A DNA stretch of 37,186 nucleotides, from contig CAYVJG010000031.1 of the NCBI GenBank assembly GCA_964451785.1, positions 1 to 37,186 of the forward strand, in the 5' to 3' direction. The DNA is from JAJYSO01 sp964451785 (GTDB lineage: Bacteria > Bacteroidota > Bacteroidia > Flavobacteriales > Flavobacteriaceae). Position numbers and translations under genes: made by a program. Under the pieces are notes generated by a model. It made no database searches and had not been told where the DNA came from. It was given only the letters and a program-made list of their open reading frames with translations. Below, in pieces: positions 8,267-15,150 of the stretch. Position 1 is the stretch's first letter. Each line of letters opens with the position of its first letter.

Positions 8267-8312
8267 ACCATTAAGGCATTAAGAGTAGTGAAGCTATTTC
8301 CTTCTTAATGGT
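8267..8312 (+). repeat. Truncated repeat unit 2
   Basis: Follows unit 1 head to tail and is nearly identical for its first 40 bases. It then jumps from the inner CTTCTTAATG directly to GGT, as if the short stretch between the two CTTCTTAATG copies had been deleted. It stops three bases short of the GxxExxY stop codon. Confidence 0.85.
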
Positions 8313-8314
8313 GT

Positions 8315-8722
8315 TTAGCTCTCCGTCAATTCTTTGAAGTATTCATTTACATATGGTTTCATCGACTTGGTTATATTATCGGTAAAAAAATTAATTAATA
8401 ATCCTTGTGGCTTTTTAAGCAACTTCATGTATGTTAACAGTTGTGCTTCATGTACTGGTAAAACATTTTCGATAGCTTTTAATTCAACCACCACACAGTC
8501 ATCCACCAACAAGTCTAATCTCAATTCCGTATTCAGACTTATGCCTTCGTAAACAACTGGAACAATAAGCTGTTGTTGCACTTGGAATCCATTCTGAATC
8601 AGCTCATACATGAGGCATTTTTCATAAACACTTTCCAATAAACCAGGTCCCAAAGCTTTATGTACTTTAATTGCACAACCTGTTATATCGTAAGACAATT
8701 GAGTTACTTCTTTTCTAGTCAT
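8315..8722 (-). CDS. GxxExxY protein, PD-(D/E)XK nuclease-like
   Basis: 135 residues, near the family average. The defining motif is GLLESVY (27-33). A PD-(D/E)XK-type core follows: D70, then E80-x-K82 within VVELKAIE, and the conserved HEAQLLTYMKL (91-101). The family is widespread in Bacteroidota, often in several copies per genome, and its substrate is unknown; nuclease activity is inferred from the fold. The ATG at 8722 has an AAAGAG just upstream. Copies of a palindromic repeat lie on both sides, with the stop codon 3 bp from a truncated unit, so the gene sits inside the array rather than in an operon. Confidence 0.88.
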   Translation of the reverse strand: MTRKEVTQLSYDITGCAIKVHKALGPGLLESVYEKCLMYELIQNGFQVQQQLIVPVVYEGISLNTELRLDLLVDDCVVVELKAIENVLPVHEAQLLTYMKLLKKPQGLLINFFTDNITKSMKPYVNEYFKELTES

Positions 8723-8753
8723 CTCTTTTATTAGCTAAATTACAATTTTTTAA

Positions 8754-8861
8754 ACCATTAAGGCATTAAGAGTAGTGAAGTTATTTCCTTCTTAATGATC
8801 CTTAACTTCTTAATGGTTTTCTGTTCCATACTCATGTCATTCGTGGCTAAAAAATGTTTAA
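8754..8861 (+). repeat. Palindromic repeat, unit 3
   Basis: Complete 108-bp unit in the same orientation as unit 1, starting about 30 bp upstream of the GxxExxY start codon. It has the same nested arms and a tail with CATTCGTGGCTAAAAAATG. Confidence 0.9.
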
Positions 8862-8969
8862 ACCATTAAGGCATTAAGAGTAGTGAAGCTATTTCCTTCT
8901 TAATGATCCTTAACTTCTTAATGGTTTTCTGTTCCATACTCATGTCACCCGTGGCTAAAAAATGTTTAA
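8862..8969 (+). repeat. Palindromic repeat, unit 4
   Basis: Complete 108-bp unit directly joined to unit 3 and differing from it at only a few bases. Confidence 0.9.
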
Positions 8970-8992
8970 ACCATTAAGGCATTAAGAGTAGT
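8970..8992 (+). repeat. Truncated repeat unit 5, inside a lipoprotein gene
   Basis: Only the first 23 bases of the unit remain. They overlap the 3' end of the lipoprotein gene and supply, on the minus strand, its last five codons (LLLMP) and its stop codon. Confidence 0.85.
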
Positions 8993-9552
8993 TTAAAAAC
9001 CTCCCCTTTCACCGTTGTATACTGAACAAAACCGTATTGCTCACTCCAGGCAAAAGATTGTATTTTTCCCTTATAACTTCTGATTGTATCCGTTGCTGCA
9101 TTCACGGTATAAACTTTGATCTTATCTTCTTGAGAAGCTAGTTTCAAACTATCTACATAATTGTGAATTTCATCTGATCTACAATTCGCCATAACATTTG
9201 AAAATCTAAAAAACCGTTCAAAAGAATCAGTTACCCTTACATTGTAACTCACATTAATGTGGCCTTCAAAAAGATGCGACTTAAAATAAACCCCCGCCAT
9301 CTCATATTGATTAGGCCCCAATTCAAATTTATTACACGGAGTGTAGGCGTGCAGCGTATCAGTAACGGTCAAGGTATCTGTTCTTCCTAAATCACTGGTA
9401 TAAATGAATTGCTGCCCTTGGTGATAGCGACTCATCTCCTTTACTGCAGATTGCGGAAGACGCTTCTTTTGACAAGGCCCCATAAAAGAGCAACTTGTTA
9501 ATAAAAGCAGCAGAACAATTAGTATAGTTGCATTTAGCGCTCTAAAGGACAT
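8974..9552 (-). CDS. Lipoprotein of unknown function
   Basis: 192 residues. A short basic start, a leucine-rich segment and a LTSC lipobox (Cys21) mark a lipoprotein. The mature part is polar and beta-rich, with paired Thr-Asp strands (TDTLTVTDTLHAY) and no recognised domain. It lies 40 bp downstream of the DUF418 gene, probably cotranscribed. The last five residues and the stop are encoded by a truncated copy of the neighbouring repeat, so the original C-terminus has probably been replaced. Confidence 0.75.
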   Translation of the reverse strand: MSFRALNATILIVLLLLLTSCSFMGPCQKKRLPQSAVKEMSRYHQGQQFIYTSDLGRTDTLTVTDTLHAYTPCNKFELGPNQYEMAGVYFKSHLFEGHINVSYNVRVTDSFERFFRFSNVMANCRSDEIHNYVDSLKLASQEDKIKVYTVNAATDTIRSYKGKIQSFAWSEQYGFVQYTTVKGEVFKLLLMP

Positions 9553-9592
9553 TTGCCAAAGGTTAGAAATGATTACTTTCGATAAATTTAAA

Positions 9593-10768
9593 TCATTTCC
9601 CTGACTTTATCCAAGTCCATCGCTGCCAAATGTATTCTAACGGACCGTATTTGTGGTGAGCCAACCACCATTTACAACATTTCATCTGCACATAAAAGAT
9701 GCCTATTCCGATGAATAAACTGACGGTAAAACCACAAGAAGGTGCTAAATACAAGCCGAAAGGAAGGTAAATAAAAGCGCCAATAATAGACTGCGTGATG
9801 TAATTGGTCAAACTCATTTTGCCATAAAAGCGCAAGTCATTAACCAACTTTTGAAATTTTCCGTGTTGATATAACAGCACAAAAGCAGACACTACAACTA
9901 AGGTAAACGCCAATTTTTGCCACATATCAAACGTCGTTCCTGCTGTTTGTTGCACAAGCAAATCATTAGTCATAATCTGTTCTTTTAAGGCATACAAAGG
10001 TGCATAAGCAATAGTCGAAACAATTAATATTTTATTCCAAAGCACTATATTTTTTCTGCTAGTCACAAAAAGATGTTTTCTTCCCAAATAAAATCCTAGC
10101 AAAAAGAGTCCCCCTGTTTGCACAAATCTACCGGCATTAATGGCCCAAAACAAACTCGCTTTCTGTCCTAACGTGATGTTGCCAAACACAAAATTCCAGA
10201 AGTCTCCTTCCTTAGTATATTCGGCTACAGCGGCATACATATCACCAACATTCAAATCTGGTAATTGGTGAGTGGCATCAAATAAGCTGATTATAAAATG
10301 GATCCATTCTACAGGTTGTAACAGTAGCACTATAGCGGCAATCAAGATATATTTATCACTCCAATTGCGCGTTATAAACAGGACTAAGGCTACGCAGGTA
10401 AAGAGTAATAATACATCGCCCGCCGGAAAAAAGGCTGCGTTTAGAGTAGCAAATCCTGCCAGTAATACCAATCGCCATAAAAATCTGTAGCCAAAATCTT
10501 TGCCTTTTCGGCGCTGATTATCACTTTGAATAAAAAAGGTAAATCCAAACAAAAGCGCAAAAATAGAATAAGATTTTCCGGCAAACAGCGTAAATATAAC
10601 CGTGTGCACGCCTTGATCTAACACATTGAGCCACTGTGGCACTTCTGTTGGGTAAACCGGAAAAATAAAATGTTCAATATTATGCACTAAAATAATAGCC
10701 ATAACGGCAAAACCACGCAAGGCATCTACCACATCAATACGTGCGTTCTTAACTACAGTAGCATTCAT
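9593..10768 (-). CDS. DUF418 family membrane protein
   Basis: 391 residues with about ten membrane helices. The N-terminal RIDVVDALRGFAVMAIILVHN and the internal FYGKMSLTNYITQS segment (about 315-330) are typical of DUF418/YeiB proteins, which are distantly related to acyltransferase-3 enzymes. Conserved WLAHHKYGPLEYIWQR near the C-terminus also fits. Molecular function is unknown; transfer or transport of an acyl or sugar group across the inner membrane has been suggested for relatives. It is the first gene of a two-gene leftward unit with the lipoprotein. Confidence 0.88.
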   Translation of the reverse strand: MNATVVKNARIDVVDALRGFAVMAIILVHNIEHFIFPVYPTEVPQWLNVLDQGVHTVIFTLFAGKSYSIFALLFGFTFFIQSDNQRRKGKDFGYRFLWRLVLLAGFATLNAAFFPAGDVLLLFTCVALVLFITRNWSDKYILIAAIVLLLQPVEWIHFIISLFDATHQLPDLNVGDMYAAVAEYTKEGDFWNFVFGNITLGQKASLFWAINAGRFVQTGGLFLLGFYLGRKHLFVTSRKNIVLWNKILIVSTIAYAPLYALKEQIMTNDLLVQQTAGTTFDMWQKLAFTLVVVSAFVLLYQHGKFQKLVNDLRFYGKMSLTNYITQSIIGAFIYLPFGLYLAPSCGFTVSLFIGIGIFYVQMKCCKWWLAHHKYGPLEYIWQRWTWIKSGK

Positions 10769-11000
10769 AAAGGCTCTATTTGTAAAGGGAATAAGTTATT
10801 GAAAGCGCCCAAGATATTGATTACTTATACAATTTTGCGGGTTGCCAACAATTTTTCTCAAAATTGTTTTTTATGACATACTATTGATTTGTCTTATTGT
10901 GCAATCAGGACACTCCTGTAAATTGAAAGCTAAATAAGATCTTACCAAAACCTGACAGCTGCTATAAATTTTATTCTTGAAGAATAAACTCAACTCAAAG

Positions 11001-11032
11001 TTTGCTTAATCAATATTTTAACTTTAAATTTG
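11001..11032 (+). promoter_or_regulatory. Bacteroidota-type promoter of the ABC exporter
   Basis: TTTG (11001-11004), a 20-nt spacer and TAAATTTG (11025-11032) fit the -33/-7 consensus exactly. The start codon is about 200 nt further on, so the transcript would have a long leader that contains the repeat at 11118-11225. The rest of the 10769-11000 interval shows only a small AT-rich palindrome (10971-10987). Confidence 0.65.
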
Positions 11033-11117
11033 ACATATTAATATGATTTGTTACATAACTTTCACCTTTAAATAAGTCAATATGAAAAGGCTATTTGAAT
11101 ACAAGAACTACTACAAC

Positions 11118-11225
11118 TAATACCGTATGGATAAATTAAATAGTTCAATTTCGACTTTGTCTCATTGTACTAGTAATTTATAAACCACGGTATTATACCT
11201 GTAAAAAATAATTCTAACTGGTATA
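11118..11225 (+). repeat. MITE-like repeat, left copy
   Basis: A 78-bp core is bounded by 9-bp inverted termini TAATACCGT (11118-11126) and ACGGTATTA (11187-11195). A short AT-rich tail ends in an imperfect inversion TATACC ... GGTATA. The core differs at 4 of 78 positions from the copy at 13562-13639, which has the same orientation. The two flank the ABC exporter genes. Confidence 0.88.
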
Positions 11226-11240
11226 ACTCGTATTAAGCAA

Positions 11241-12164
11241 ATGATTGAAGTGTCACACATCACAAAGGCCTATTCTTCCCAAACAGCCGTTCAGGATATC
11301 AGTTTAAGCATAAAATCAGGTGAGTTTTACGGTTTATTAGGACCTAATGGTGCTGGTAAAACGACGAGTATTTCAATAATGAGTTCTGTCTTGCAACCCG
11401 ATAGCGGCAGTGTGAGGGTTGCAGGAAAGGATATTGCCAAACACCCTAAGTTTACCAAAAAAAATATCGGTGTAGTTCCGCAAGAAATAGCCCTTTACAA
11501 AGAACTTAGCGCCTATGAAAATTTAGTCTTTTGGGGAAGCTTATACGGTGTTCCAAAATCACTATTAAAAACACGTATTTCAGAGGTGCTCCACTTATTG
11601 GGTTTATACCAACGGCGTTCAGACAAGGTATCTACCTATTCAGGAGGCATGAAGCGGCGCATTAATATAGCAGCAGCACTACTCCATCAGCCCAAAGTGT
11701 TATTTATGGATGAACCTACGGTAGGCATTGATCCACAGAGTAGAAATTTGATTTTTGAAGTACTTGAACAGCTTCATCATCAGGGATTGACTATTATTTA
11801 CACCACGCATTATATGGAAGAAGCTGAACGACTATGTGACCGTATAGGAATTATTGATCAAGGGAAGATTATCGCAGAAGGTACACTAGAGGAGCTCAAA
11901 TCTAACAGTGCCATCAAAGAGGTCATCACTATAAGTTTTACGCATCTAAGTATGCATTTACGCCAGCAACTACAACAAACTTGGCCTGACCTAGATTGTA
12001 TAAATGACACGCTTAATATTCCTGTCACTAAGCCACAATCTGAACTCGCACAAATTATAAAATTGAGTCAAGAGGCACATGCAGACATTACGCAAATAGA
12101 GCTACACCCCATTAATCTAGAGCGTGTGTTTTTAAGTTTAACAGGAAAACAACTCCGCGATTAA
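11241..12164 (+). CDS. ABC exporter ATP-binding protein (ABC-2 type)
   Basis: 307 residues. Walker A GPNGAGKTT (34-42), signature YSGGMKRR (133-140), Walker B LFMDEPT (154-160) and a TTHYMEEAE switch region are all intact. The C-terminal 80 residues form the extension typical of DrrA/CcmA-like drug or polymer exporters. It powers export through the permease encoded 1 bp downstream. The substrate is unknown; drug or lipid-linked compounds are common for this class. The pair is enclosed by two direct copies of a MITE-like repeat. Confidence 0.93.
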   Translation: MIEVSHITKAYSSQTAVQDISLSIKSGEFYGLLGPNGAGKTTSISIMSSVLQPDSGSVRVAGKDIAKHPKFTKKNIGVVPQEIALYKELSAYENLVFWGSLYGVPKSLLKTRISEVLHLLGLYQRRSDKVSTYSGGMKRRINIAAALLHQPKVLFMDEPTVGIDPQSRNLIFEVLEQLHHQGLTIIYTTHYMEEAERLCDRIGIIDQGKIIAEGTLEELKSNSAIKEVITISFTHLSMHLRQQLQQTWPDLDCINDTLNIPVTKPQSELAQIIKLSQEAHADITQIELHPINLERVFLSLTGKQLRD

Positions 12165-12165
12165 C

Positions 12166-13428
12166 ATGTTTAAACTTGTCAGTAAAGATTTAAAATTATT
12201 TTTAAAAGACCGAAGAGCAGTTTTATTAACCTTTGCTATCCCAATAGCCTTAATCACCCTATTTGCCTTTGCTTTTGGAGGGGTAGGCTCATCAAAAGCG
12301 CAGCGCATAGACCTACAGGTAACAGATTTAGATTACAGTATGCAATCAAAACAAGCTGTAAACTTACTAGATAGTTTAGAGAGCGTTCAATTATCAGTGG
12401 TTGATTTAGCTACGGCTCAAAAAAACATCAAAACTGGAACGGCAACTTGTGTTTTAATTCTCCACAAAGGATTTAATGACTCTCTGCTCACTGGTCGTCA
12501 ATTGCCTATAGAGCTTCAATACGACGCGGCAAAAAACATCCAAATCGGCTTATTACAACAAGCTTTAATTCCTACAATGGCAAGGTTACCTTTTATGTTA
12601 GGCAATCCTAAAGAAGCCATGAAACAACGTTTTATGAATACCATCAGTAATTCAAGTCCTAACTTACAAGCAAAAATAGGACGCCAATCTGATAATTTAT
12701 TTTCTTCATTAGAACAAGGAGTATCTGACAAGTCAAGTCAACAAGCCCTCTCTAAAAGTTTTTTTGGTGGACAAATCAAGATGACACCTTTAATAAAAGC
12801 AAAATCTGAAAACAGCATAGGACTCATACAGGCTGTTGCGGGAACAGCTGTAATGATGCTGCTCTTTTCTGTGGTGGGCATAGGCACCAGCATATTAGAC
12901 GAAAAGCAGGAAGGCACCCTAAAACGGCTCCTCTACACCCCTATCAATCCTATAAAAATTGTGTTTGGAAAGATGATTTCGGCAAATATTATTTCTATTA
13001 TCCAATTGCTTATTCTACTACTATTTGCGCATTTTGCTTTTGGATTGATCATTTTTACAAATTGGCTAGCTGTACTGATTATTGTTATGGCAACGGCTTT
13101 TGCCTGTTCGGCTTTTGGTGTTTTTTTAGCAGCTATTGCTAAATCACGTCAACAAGTACAAGGTTTATCTACCTTAATAATTCTTGTTATGAGTGCTATT
13201 GGCGGAAGTATGGTACCTTTATTTTTAATGCCTGAATTCATGCAAAAAGCAGCTGTAGTTTCTGTCAATTACTGGAGTATTCAAGGTTTTTTTGATATTT
13301 TTTGGCGTCAACTTCCGGTTTATGATGCTACTTTCTTAGGGCGTGTTGCTGTTTTAATAGGCATAGGAATTTTATTGAATGCCTTAGCGGTAATCTTCTT
13401 TAAAAAAAATGTACTCAGCTTGAGTTAA
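12166..13428 (+). CDS. ABC-2 type permease
   Basis: 420 residues. One N-terminal membrane helix (about 20-40) is followed by a large extracytoplasmic region to about 220 and then five helices, the usual YhgE/DrrB/YbhR-like topology. The segment IGTSILDEKQEGTLKRLLYTPI is the characteristic cytoplasmic coupling motif. It starts one base after the stop of the ATPase gene, so the two are translated together and presumably assemble as a two-subunit exporter. Confidence 0.92.
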   Translation: MFKLVSKDLKLFLKDRRAVLLTFAIPIALITLFAFAFGGVGSSKAQRIDLQVTDLDYSMQSKQAVNLLDSLESVQLSVVDLATAQKNIKTGTATCVLILHKGFNDSLLTGRQLPIELQYDAAKNIQIGLLQQALIPTMARLPFMLGNPKEAMKQRFMNTISNSSPNLQAKIGRQSDNLFSSLEQGVSDKSSQQALSKSFFGGQIKMTPLIKAKSENSIGLIQAVAGTAVMMLLFSVVGIGTSILDEKQEGTLKRLLYTPINPIKIVFGKMISANIISIIQLLILLLFAHFAFGLIIFTNWLAVLIIVMATAFACSAFGVFLAAIAKSRQQVQGLSTLIILVMSAIGGSMVPLFLMPEFMQKAAVVSVNYWSIQGFFDIFWRQLPVYDATFLGRVAVLIGIGILLNALAVIFFKKNVLSLS

Positions 13429-13437
13429 TGCCCTTAC

Positions 13438-13489
13438 AAGTCTGCAGAATACAGCCTATAATTTACGTAAAATCTAACAGACTTTTTGA
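13438..13489 (+). terminator. Possible terminator of the ABC exporter operon
   Basis: AAGTCTG (13438-13444) pairs with CAGACTT (13478-13484), which runs into TTT. The loop is long but contains its own TTTACGTAAA palindrome. An alternative pairing ACAAGTC/GACTTGT covers the same region. Confidence 0.45.
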
Positions 13490-13522
13490 CTTGTTTTAGT
13501 TCTGAATCTAAGCCAAAAATAA

Positions 13523-13554
13523 AACACCTGTATTCTAATAAAAATACAGGTGTT
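13523..13554 (-). terminator. Terminator of the Rrf2-oxidoreductase operon
   Basis: A 12-bp perfect stem AACACCTGTATT (13523-13534) / AATACAGGTGTT (13543-13554). On the minus strand it runs into TTTATTTTT, so it serves the leftward genes; on the plus strand no T-run follows. Confidence 0.75.
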
Positions 13555-13561
13555 GAATTAA

Positions 13562-13691
13562 TAATACCGTATGGACAAATTATATAGTCCAATTTCGACT
13601 TTGTTTCATTGTACTAGTAATTTATAAACCACGGTATTATACCTGTAAAAAATATTCTAAATCGGACTAAAAAATAATTCTAACAGGTATA
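13562..13691 (+). repeat. MITE-like repeat, right copy with longer tail
   Basis: Core TAATACCGT (13562-13570) to ACGGTATTA (13631-13639), 95% identical to the left copy. The tail holds two tandem AAAAAATA(A)TTCTAA segments where the left copy has one, and closes with perfect 9-bp arms TATACCTGT (13638-13646) / ACAGGTATA (13683-13691). The tail also contains AAATCGGACTA, a near inversion of TAGTCCAATTT in the core. Confidence 0.88.
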
Positions 13692-13708
13692 AAAGGAAAT
13701 CTATCTAC

Positions 13709-14554
13709 TTAAGCCAAAGCTTTTTTGACAACAGCTGAAAGCGGTGTTGTCGGGCGATTTATAAGTTTTGACAAGGTAGAATCTTGGTCGTATAAATCTC
13801 CTTTTGAAGCACCAATATCCCAGCTAGCAATAGCTGATGAAACCTCTTGCGGCAAGCCTATCTCAGTAAGCGCATTGGCATAATTAGCTTCGGTTAAATT
13901 GTTATAGGGAATAGTTTTTCCGGTTTGTTTTGAAACTTCAGCAGCAAGATTTGTGAGTGTATAGGCCTTGTCTCCTGACAATTCATATATTTTTCCACGA
14001 TGCTTCTCTGAAGTTAAAACAACTGCTGCTGCTTCAGCATAATCTTCACGTGTAGCCGATGAAATTTTACCAGACCCGGCGGCACCAATAAAAGCGTTGG
14101 CTTCTACTGCGCCAGGAATTGAGTTTGTATAATTTTCGGTATACCATCCGTTTCGTAAAATGGTATAAGCTATTCCTGAAGATTGTAGAGCCTTTTCTGT
14201 AGCTAAATGCTCTGGCGCCAAACTTAAAGAAGAGGTGTCAGCATGCAATAAGCTTGTGTACACCATCCATTTTACGCCGGCTTGTTTAGCAGCATTGATT
14301 ACATTTTTGTGCTGTAACTCGCGTTGACCAAGTTCATTTCCTGAAATTAGTAGTAAAGCATCGACGCCTTGCAAAGCTTCTGGTAAATGTTCTGGTTTAG
14401 TATAATCAAATACTCTTGATTCAATACCCAAATCGGCAGCCTTTTCTGGGGTACGCACTAAGGCAATTAAATTGTCAGAACTTGTACGTGATTTTAGTTT
14501 AGCTACCACTTCTCTTCCGAGTTGACCTGTAGCGCCTGTAATTGCTATTTTCAT
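13709..14554 (-). CDS. NmrA/QOR2-like NAD(P)-binding oxidoreductase
   Basis: 281 residues, close to the length of E. coli YtfG. The N-terminal Rossmann motif GATGQLG (7-13) and a following RTPEKAADLG suit NADP(H) binding. YTSLLHADTS replaces the usual SDR Ser-Tyr-Lys triad, as in atypical SDRs of the NmrA group. Relatives reduce quinones or act as redox sensors. It follows an Rrf2 regulator by 53 bp; a palindrome matching the one in front of the regulator lies in that gap. The Rrf2-NmrA pairing resembles ywnA-ywnB of Bacillus, pointing to an electrophile or thiol-stress role by inference. Confidence 0.87.
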   Translation of the reverse strand: MKIAITGATGQLGREVVAKLKSRTSSDNLIALVRTPEKAADLGIESRVFDYTKPEHLPEALQGVDALLLISGNELGQRELQHKNVINAAKQAGVKWMVYTSLLHADTSSLSLAPEHLATEKALQSSGIAYTILRNGWYTENYTNSIPGAVEANAFIGAAGSGKISSATREDYAEAAAVVLTSEKHRGKIYELSGDKAYTLTNLAAEVSKQTGKTIPYNNLTEANYANALTEIGLPQEVSSAIASWDIGASKGDLYDQDSTLSKLINRPTTPLSAVVKKALA

Positions 14555-14571
14555 ATTATAGTGATTTAATA

Positions 14572-14590
14572 TGTAACATTTTTTGTTACA
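14572..14590 (-). promoter_or_regulatory. Palindrome before the oxidoreductase gene, candidate Rrf2 operator
   Basis: TGTAAC-N7-GTTACA, 18 bp upstream of the oxidoreductase start codon. The flanks ATGTAAC and TTACAATTA are shared with the palindrome ahead of the Rrf2 gene. No -7 element is visible next to it. Confidence 0.6.
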
Positions 14591-14607
14591 ATTATGAATA
14601 AAAAAAA

Positions 14608-15018
14608 TTAAGTGAATTGACTACAAAAATTTGCCAAACTTTGTTGGCTCAATGCATTGACTACTATAGCATCTGTAGAAGAATAGAGCTTATCTAACTT
14701 ATCATTAATACGCTTACCAATAGGGCAATTAGATTGCTCACAGTGATTCTTTTTTCCCAATACTTCAGTATTCTTTACAGTGTTATAAATATCGGACAGC
14801 AAAATATCTTGGGGTGATTTAGCCAATTGAACACCCCCTCCTTTTCCTTTCTTGCTCAACACTAATCCTGCTGAATTTAACACGATTAATTCTTTGCGGA
14901 CAACAACCGGATTTATGGTAATACTTCCTGCAATATAATCAGAACTCAGCCACTGATCTGGTTGAGAGGCCAATAAGGTCAAGATATGTATAGCTGTTGC
15001 AAATCGTGTATTATTCAT
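14608..15018 (-). CDS. Rrf2 family transcriptional regulator
   Basis: 136 residues. The winged helix-turn-helix covers about 8-65 (FATAIHILTLLA ... SSDYIAGSITINPVVVRKEL ... GKGGGVQLAK), as in Rrf2 proteins. Two cysteines in NHCEQSNCPIG (C93, C98) lie where IscR and NsrR bind an iron-sulfur cluster, but only two are closely spaced, with a third near the C-terminus (about 132). A thiol-based sensor like YwnA is therefore as likely as a cluster sensor. It heads a two-gene unit with the oxidoreductase and probably represses itself through the site at 15060-15078. Confidence 0.9.
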   Translation of the reverse strand: MNNTRFATAIHILTLLASQPDQWLSSDYIAGSITINPVVVRKELIVLNSAGLVLSKKGKGGGVQLAKSPQDILLSDIYNTVKNTEVLGKKNHCEQSNCPIGKRINDKLDKLYSSTDAIVVNALSQQSLANFCSQFT

Positions 15019-15038
15019 CTTAGATATTTATAACGCAA

Positions 15039-15078
15039 CAAAGGTATGGTTTTTTATTATGTAACAAAACATATTACA
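15039..15078 (-). promoter_or_regulatory. Rrf2 gene promoter overlapped by candidate operator
   Basis: On the minus strand TACCTTTG (15046-15039) is a perfect -7 element and TTTG (15068-15065) lies 18 nt upstream of it as -33. The palindrome TGTAAC-N7-ATTACA (15060-15078) covers the -33 element, which suits repression. Confidence 0.65.
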
Positions 15079-15095
15079 ATTAAAAATTACATAAA

Positions 15096-15144
15096 AAAAT
15101 CCATTACAACCAGAACTGTATTTAAGTAGGTTATAATGGATTTT
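15096..15144 (-). terminator. Terminator of the T9SS protein gene
   Basis: Long stem of AAAATCCATTA and CAACC (15097-15111) with GGTT and TAATGGATTTT (15129-15144), interrupted by one unpaired base. On the minus strand it ends in a run of seven T. Confidence 0.8.
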
Positions 15145-15150
15145 AAAAAA

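Noticed and set aside
8161..8992. CRISPR array
   Set aside because: The repeats are over 100 bp, adjoin without variable spacers, and no cas gene is present.
10848..10867. Hairpin ACAATTTT/AAAATTGT followed by T-run on the plus strand
   Set aside because: It looks like a terminator, but no plus-strand gene lies upstream and the stem is all A-T except one pair at each end; probably chance in AT-rich DNA.
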